64,000 nt of DNA from Rotaria sp. Silwood1 (Eukaryota > Rotifera > Eurotatoria > Philodinida > Philodinidae), in NCBI GenBank assembly GCA_905250075.1, contig CAJNOP010000367.1:1-64000 (forward strand), in the 5' to 3' direction. Position 1 is the first letter of the stretch. Each line of letters opens with the position of its first letter. The position numbers and the translations under genes are program-made. Of the stretch, positions 57,183 to 64,000 are shown piece by piece. The notes below the pieces were generated by a model that searched no databases, was not told where the DNA came from, and saw only the letters and a program-made list of their open reading frames with translations.

Positions 57183-60100
57183 TTAATCGTTTTTCTTTTC
57201 CAATTCGAATTTCAACGTCAGTATCTCTGGTGGTATTTTGTCATTATACAATAATTGAAGTAGATCTTCTACAGCCAAATCACTTGTAACTTCCGATCGG
57301 TCGTCATTATGGATCGAAAATAGTTTATAAGAATCGAACTCTTCGTCTTCCATGTGCAAGGAATTCAATACATACTTGATAATTTCGGACAATAACGTTT
57401 CTTGATGACACGGCAAAACTACTGTTCGATTAGTATACAATATGCAGCATTTGATGTTTGCAGTGGAAATTAGTTGAAATTCGAAGTTGTTGTCATGTGT
57501 CTCAAGATCTTCAAGAAGGATTGCTTCATCTATTTTCGATTCATCATAATGGAAGCAATAGAATTGTTTTTCTACTCGAAACAGTTGGCATGCGATTTCT
57601 AAAATTCGTTCGATACTTGTCGACGGTGAGCAGTAAAACGTCAATGAACGATTATCATCTTCGGGATTATTGACTGTAACAGCTGTTGACAGAATAGTAT
57701 CAATTAATGACAAGTGTATGGGTGATGCAAAACAAGATAATGGTGTATCTTCCGAAGGGGCAAAATCGTTGTTGTAGAGAAGTTGTTGCTTGCCAATATC
57801 AATATTGTTCTCTTTCAAAATGTCGCCAATCGTTGTCCATGTTGTAAATCGCTGATGGACAAGTTCACTTCCATTATCGTTCTTTCGACTCTCTATTAAA
57901 ACAATACACGTTTCATTTTCTTTAACCAAAAGAAAATTTTTCGTATTCAAATTTATAACGATTTCATTGTTTTGATAAATTCTATGAGTATCATTCGATG
58001 CCAAATATCGATCGACAGAGTTAACCATTTGTATCTGCTGTAATAGTTGTTCGATAGTCGTAGTAGAATCTTTAAGGAAGATTTCCATTTTTTGTTGATC
58101 ATCATTTATGAGAATGTTAAGACGAACTAATACTCGAAAATGAATGGTTTCACTATCGTTACATTGATATGCACCGACAGATTTTTGTAAATCGACTTCG
58201 GAAAGTATTTTATCCATAGTTTCACTAAGTGATAGACAACAATCGTTCAAAGAGGTATGCATATCCAGATTTGACCAATATCGATTATTTAATAAACGTG
58301 CAATTGTCATTGATTTTAATGTACGAATATGTTGAGTAGCTATTCCAAAGGAGAAAATAATATGCATAGTCTGATCTTGAGAAATACCATCCACATTTGT
58401 CACTGGTATTTCTAAAGATGCAATTGACTGATTTTCATCGTTGATACTTTCATTATCTCGATTCCAATATACGCAGGACGATTCAATTTCTGGCAGAACT
58501 AATTTTCGCCAAACTTCGATGTGCTGCCATTTGATCATTGGATGAAATACATTCGTTTTCTTTTCACCTATAAAACTCAAATAATCAGTTGATATTCGAT
58601 ATAAACCTATTCATATGGGCGCTATGCTCCATTCTTCATAAACAGAAACTACTCAAACTTGGATATTTGTTCTCTTCTATGGATAGAAAACGTCAACGAC
58701 TAAAAATTTGAACCCAAATCCAAGCATTAAAATTACTTGATATTCATACAATCTTTCTCTTATCGTGTGATTTAGTGTTTTAAATATTTACAGTTTCGTA
58801 ACTTATGAGTATTACCAGATAAAATAGTCTGCAAAATAGTAGAAAAATTTTAAATGTTGAGTACAGATGTTGTGGAACATAGACATCATATTCTATCTCT
58901 ATTTTCAACAACTTTCTCATATTTAGATGTATTCCAAACACATAAAAGTATTCATCGGTTAATATTTATTACGACGCAGGACAAGTTATGCATCCATATT
59001 CTAAAATTTTTAACCTGTTTACTCAAAAGTGTCTCAATCGCTTTGATTATACCAGTAGGTAATTCTGTTAGATGACTGCAGATCTCATCTCGTTTATACA
59101 GATATATTTGCATTGTCGATGATGAATAACACATGAATGTGTTTGTATGACTTACCTCGATTTGATGTTAGCGTAATTTCAAATAGAGTAGCACTATCGT
59201 CTTGTTCTTCAATCTGAATAACGATTGGAAGTTCACCATTTTCTCGATATAAATCTCCAATGTTTCCACCGTCAATAAATCGTCCGATTTCATCATAGAA
59301 ACAATAACGACTATTACATGACAGCAATTTTAGATTTTGATTGTTAACAAGACGATCAGTGAGAGAATAGAAATGACAATCGGCCATGGTTGTATAGTTG
59401 AGTGATTGCGTTCCGAGACGAAATTCAATAGAAAGTAACATAGCCTTTTCCACGATACAATATTCCACTGGCAATGGCATTGGTAAGGGATTGTTATCGT
59501 TAGTTAAATCGAACAATATTCTATTGTTGTCGACTACAGCATAGGTATTTGAATCATATTTCCTTTCTTTAAATGTTTTTCTTAGTTGTTCATACAGATT
59601 GTCACATTTACACAAACACGACTGACTTTTACCATCGGGATGTGTAATGACGAATTTTTGTACCTTTTTCAATGGACCGACTTGCTGTGCTTGTTGATCA
59701 TTTCTTTCGGAAACTTGTTTGAATGAGGTGATTGGAACTCTATTGATATGTAATTGAAAGAGTGATGAATATTGAAGGATATCTGGTTCATCGGTAGTGT
59801 CATCCTCGTTATCACTATCATCACTATTGAAGCTGTTCATTGAATAATCCGATTGAGTTTCAAGTTTTCCATGTAAATATCGATGATAACGATTTTTTTC
59901 TATGATATCCTGTTCATTTCGATCAGAATGGAAATTTTCCTCCCAAAGATGTGCTGTTTTCTCTTCGATATTTATTTTTCGTTCTTGTAGAATTGATTGA
60001 ACTTGATTGAGATAAATAGTAAGAGAAATATAATTTTCACATTTAATTTCTTCTGGTATCAACGTGGCAATGTCATTATCGACACCCATATTTGTACAAG

Positions 60101-63100
60101 TCAATCTTAATGATTCATTCGATTGTTGTAAGAGAATATCTTCAATGGATTTTAAATCGTACAAGAATTGATTTATGTGTTGGATATGTGATTGTAGATC
60201 GTCGATATTTTCTTCGTAAGTAACGTTAAGAAGTTTTGTTTCAAAGATTTGTTGAAGTGTATTACTCAAATCGGCATCGATCGGAATTCGAAGGAGATCA
60301 GGAATATTAGCAAAGGAATATTCGAATGTTTTAATCAATGTTCGATATAATTTCCCGACAAGATTCAAATGACATAATTTAAAATCTCTGACATCATATT
60401 GAACCAACTGTTGCATGAGAGATTCATTCTGCGGAATCGATTGAATCAATTCATAGACACTTACGGATGATGAATCAGTCGATTCATTTTTTATGATTGA
60501 AGCAATTCGTTTCAGAAGATTATAACCATGATACAGTTTATCCATGAGCATATCATTCAAATGAGTCCAATCATCTTCTAACGGCACCGAATAATTTTCA
60601 TCGAGATCAAATGTTTCATCATCGTACATAAGCACCACAGGAGTCATTTTTCGTGGTTCATAAAGCTGATATTTTTGAGCAATATGTTGATAATTGATGT
60701 GACATAAAAGAAGATATGTTCGGATGATATACGATTGAATATAAGCAAAATCAAAATTGAATGATGTGTCCAATTTTGGAAAATAGTTTTTTCCAAGCAT
60801 GAGACTTGCACGTAAAATTTGATCGATCCATGAACAATTGCGATCGTTCAAAGTGATCACACCTGTATTATAGAGTGCAATTTGTGTAATGGATATTTTA
60901 TTTGGTATAAGTTTTTTAACTAAGAATCGTAACACAGTATTGCTATTGTGATTGATTGTATCACTGTCGAATTCTTGTTCGATTAAATCCAAGAAATTAT
61001 TGTGATAATCGACGAGAATGCTTGAAATATATATACAAAAAAACACTTCGTTTTTTCCTCATCTCTGATCTCGAAACGTAAGGTAATGTTTGCCTGGTGT
61101 AGGTGTGAGGTGTAAGCGGCGGTTTGTAGTAGAAGTCAGTATGCACACCCACACCCACCCAGGCTCAGATTCTAGTGCGGGTACGACTAATGGCTACTTA
61201 AAACACATGGGTACTATCTTCTGAGTACTTTGACTAGGTTAATCATGTAACTGGTAAGACATAATGAATAGTGGCTTTTCGCATCACATATCTTCATCAA
61301 TTGATAGATTATCCTAGAAAGCTCATTTTATCTGTGCACATTTAGTTTTCAAAGTGGTCGAAGTTCTGTGCAATCAATTTTCGACGTTGCGAACAAAGTC
61401 ATCTCTTGGTGCAAGATGAATACCTTTTCTAATTCGATCAATGAGTGAATCAAAACTTTCAACTTTATCCTACTGCATATTATTAGTAACAGATCAATTA
61501 TTCACATAATAACTTTCCGTTGATCTCTCAATGTCATTTCTTTTTACTAAATAATAGCATTTATAAAATAGTGACTCTTTATTATGTAGTGTGTATGTGC
61601 CTCCAACACGTGCCTATCAGAGTCGCCAAAAAAAAACGATTAGGCCACATATCGATTGGTCTTAGATGTGACCTTGTTCGCAGCGTCGAAAATTGGTCGC
61701 ACAGAACTTCGACCACTTTGAAAACTAAATGTGCACAGATAAAATGAACTTTCTAGTTTAGCTTGTTGAGCTTTTCATCCTATATCTTCTAATGTATTTG
61801 AGTTTTTAATAAAACCTAACAACTGATAAACATATGTGATACGAAAAGAGATCACTCATAATGTCCCACTCTTTAGTATTAAAATAATGTTGTTATACGT
61901 TACCTGAGTATCCGCATAATAATATCTCCTTCATCTGGATTTTCATTGGTAACCAAACAGTGTACTCGTGTTTCCAGTGAAATTTTCATAAAACGCTGAG
62001 TCTCGTCACAAGGACCTGGTCGAATGAGACCATTTGTAAAGATATGGTACGCATTGACTGCATTAATACCTTTCATGATAATGTCCATATGATCTTTCGC
62101 CTCATTTCGACGATGTCGAAATGTGTAATTACTTAAATGTTCTTTAGCTCGATGATACAATTCTTTTAAGGTAATTTCCAGAAACTTTTCGCGTTCAATT
62201 AATTGAGCATAGGTCTGATGAAGCAGAAGATAGAATCGACTTAGGTCGTACATATATTTTGTCATTTGGAGAAACTCCGTGGAATCAAGAAATCGTTGTA
62301 GGACTCGCAAAGCTAAGTGCGAATTTCTTGGATTGTACATTTCCGTTCTGCAATGTGTTGTCTGAACAACTATTGGCATTTGAGAAATATATCTTTGTAG
62401 ATCAAATTGTATTTGCGATTGTAATTGAACTCGATTAACATAAGTTTTATACTGAGTAAATTGCTCATAGATATGATAAAACACTTCGTTTTGATACCGT
62501 TTTTCTGCATTTAGCTTACTGTTTATGTCTTTATAGAAAGGTTGTATCCATGCATGTTTCGAATGAACTGTAAGATATGCCATTCGTTCAAAACAGCAGT
62601 TCAATAGAATACAAGCATCGTCTTGATTCGAACGTATCGACAAAAAGTTAAAGACAGAGAACAAACGAGCACGAACAAAATGACAAATTTTTGCTCGCAG
62701 ACTGTTACCACCCATTTGACCAGTTGGTGTATTATCCGCAATAGCACTGGGCGATAAGATAGGACCGTGAAGATTTTCAATCGATTCAGCGTACAAGAGG
62801 AGATGCCACGCCTATATGAGCCATCACAAGGAATGAAAACTAGACAGAACAATATTATAACAACTCACCATTGCACCAAATGTCAAAAAATAAACGACAT
62901 AAACTGCTGGAACATTGAGTTGACCGGTATGTCCATTGTTGAAATAATGAACAAGCTCGCCAGTCTCGGTTATGATACAACCACAATCGTAATGAATGTG
63001 ATTCCTTTTAACGATAGACTGACGAGTAGATCCGAAACCTAACATAAATGACACATAGATTCATTAAATTCTTATATCTGCGAAAGAAACAAAGTCAAGC

Positions 63101-64000
63101 TTAAAACAATATTAGAAATAACAGGTAACACAACATATGAAAATTTCTATTAACCGAATTCATTACAAACAAACAAGTTTTAAATAGAACTACAATTTTA
63201 CTGTTGTCATGACAACTATCAATACAAGTCTCTGTAAAGTGAAATCGATCATATTTATGAAAGTACTGGATCATTTGTGGCACATGCCTAGAGGACTACT
63301 CCTCAGGATGTTTCCATTGTTCTCGAATAAAAATCGAATGCAGTTACTATTGCCGATAACTACTTACCGAATGTGTTCTCAATAGCCAATGGTTGAAATG
63401 CAAATGTCCAAAGAAAACTTTTCGCCCCTCCTTTGATAATCATAGCCATCAGATTAACCAGTAAATGTCGAATACATAACTCATCTGCTGCTTTACAATC
63501 TAATCTGAATAAATAATTCAAAAAATTAGAATCAGTAGTATTGTTTTCGTGAGGGTAACCAATCATATAGTGTTCAGGATCTAACAAACTACGAAAGACA
63601 AGTAATTCTTCAGGTGTCGGTTGTAGTGTCGTTTCAATTACATTGAGCAACGTATTCAGTAACTGCAATTGATTGTTACAATAATAATTGTAATAAATAT
63701 TTAACAATAGCATCACTTTAATATCATTTTTATGTATTTCGATAGAAGCTGTATTTAATTTGAGTTGAATCCAATCACATAGAGGTTTCCATCGTGTTTC
63801 GATTTCGTTGTTGGTACACGTGATAATTATTTCACTTAGTTCATTGTAAGGTTGATGAAGATTTGGAAAAATCGATAGGTCATGGCTGTTAGGTGATAAT
63901 GCAAACTGAAGTTGATGGGAAAACTGTAGATATTTGCTCGATTTCGGTATTCTTTTCAATTCCAAATGCCGATACAAAATGTTTGCCCACGTACTATTCA
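57183..64000 (-). CDS. RNF213-like giant E3 ubiquitin ligase, C-terminal part (runs off the window)
   Basis: Five exons join in frame: 63368-64000 (open to the edge), 62869-63038, 61904-62811, 59156-61020 and 57183-58567, giving the last 1,652 codons with TAA at 57183. Junctions are GT-AG, with introns of 329, 57, 883 and 588 bases. Segments such as ANILYRHLELKRIP, IHYDCGCIITETGELVHYF, and AWHLLLYAESIENLHGPILS followed by PSAIADNTPTGQ resemble the C-terminal region of RNF213-type proteins. The assignment is from memory of the family and is moderate. The AAA modules and RING finger would lie upstream, outside the window. The final about 600 residues contain several segments with a T-[ST]-I-x-[DEQ]-[IL]-L helix start (TTTIEQLLQQI, WTTIGDILKEN, STSIERILEIA), suggestive of repeated ubiquitin-like folds. 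RNF213 acts at lipid droplets and intracellular pathogens. One intron carries a telomere-like block and a TIR element. Confidence 0.6.
61095..61160. repeat. telomere-like hairpin block O inside an intron
   Basis: GGTGTAGGTGTGAGGTGT (61096-61113) pairs with CACACCCACACCCACCCA (61144-61161) across about 30 bases. It lies within the 883-base intron of the RNF213-like gene without disturbing the reading frame. Confidence 0.65.
61317..61753. mobile_element. TIR element in an intron of the RNF213-like gene
   Basis: Arms of about 85 bases are inverted copies, from GAAAGCTCATTTTATCTGTG through TCAAAGTGGTCGAAGTTCTG to the GTTGCGAACAAAG/CTTTGTTCGC-like region, with a 260-base interior. TA flanks each end within CTAG. 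It is probably a Tc1/mariner-like MITE. Its 75-codon open frame is partly made by the arm and is not a gene. Confidence 0.65.

Overview
The window is eukaryotic and metazoan. It is AT-rich, its genes are split by many short GT-AG introns (about 50-80 bases, with some of several hundred to several thousand), and it carries clear animal genes such as Homer and OST4. The best guess is a bdelloid rotifer (Adineta/Rotaria type). This rests on repeated blocks of degenerate TGTGGG/CCCACA, the telomeric hexamer known from bdelloids, together with ADP-ribosyltransferase, NHL, kelch and RNF213-like genes, which are families expanded in that group. No rRNA, tRNA, CRISPR, LTR or virus-like element was recognised.

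The layout has three parts. The left flank (1-9.6 kb) is accessory or subtelomere-like DNA. It holds about nine G-rich/C-rich hairpin blocks, a duplicated exon-like segment, one hypothetical terminal exon, one intact arginine ADP-ribosyltransferase (ART) whose stop codon merges into a telomere-like block, a hAT-type non-autonomous element, and a 162-base tandem repeat. The core (about 10-43 kb) is ordinary AT-rich gene DNA without such blocks. It holds two tandem PLAC8/cornifelin genes, an 8-exon Ig/FN3 transmembrane receptor (774 aa), a tail-to-tail pair of EF-hand/proline-rich paralogs (503 and 442 aa), the 39-residue OST4 subunit, an FN3 membrane protein with a probable homopolymer indel, Homer (351 aa, 8 exons), and a hypothetical exon. 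The right flank (about 43.6-64 kb) is accessory-like again, with an NHL beta-propeller exon, a second ART, a small secreted ORF, a kelch fragment, more hairpin blocks and several terminal-inverted-repeat (TIR) elements. It ends in the last 1,652 codons of a giant RNF213-like E3 ligase that runs off the window.

The mobile elements are nearly all short non-autonomous DNA elements. Four have perfect 8-base target duplications (hAT-like), one has TTA duplications (PIF/Harbinger-like) with older relatives beside it, and one TA-flanked element is nested inside a larger fold-back element. No transposase was found.

The most interesting points are these. The hairpin blocks almost all have the polarity of a telomere-to-telomere fusion (5' TGTGGG-loop-CCCACA 3'). 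The second ART exon and the downstream NHL exon have matching splice phases, so they may form one ART-NHL fusion gene. The EF-hand/proline-rich pair defines a protein family I do not recognise, with a strongly conserved core.
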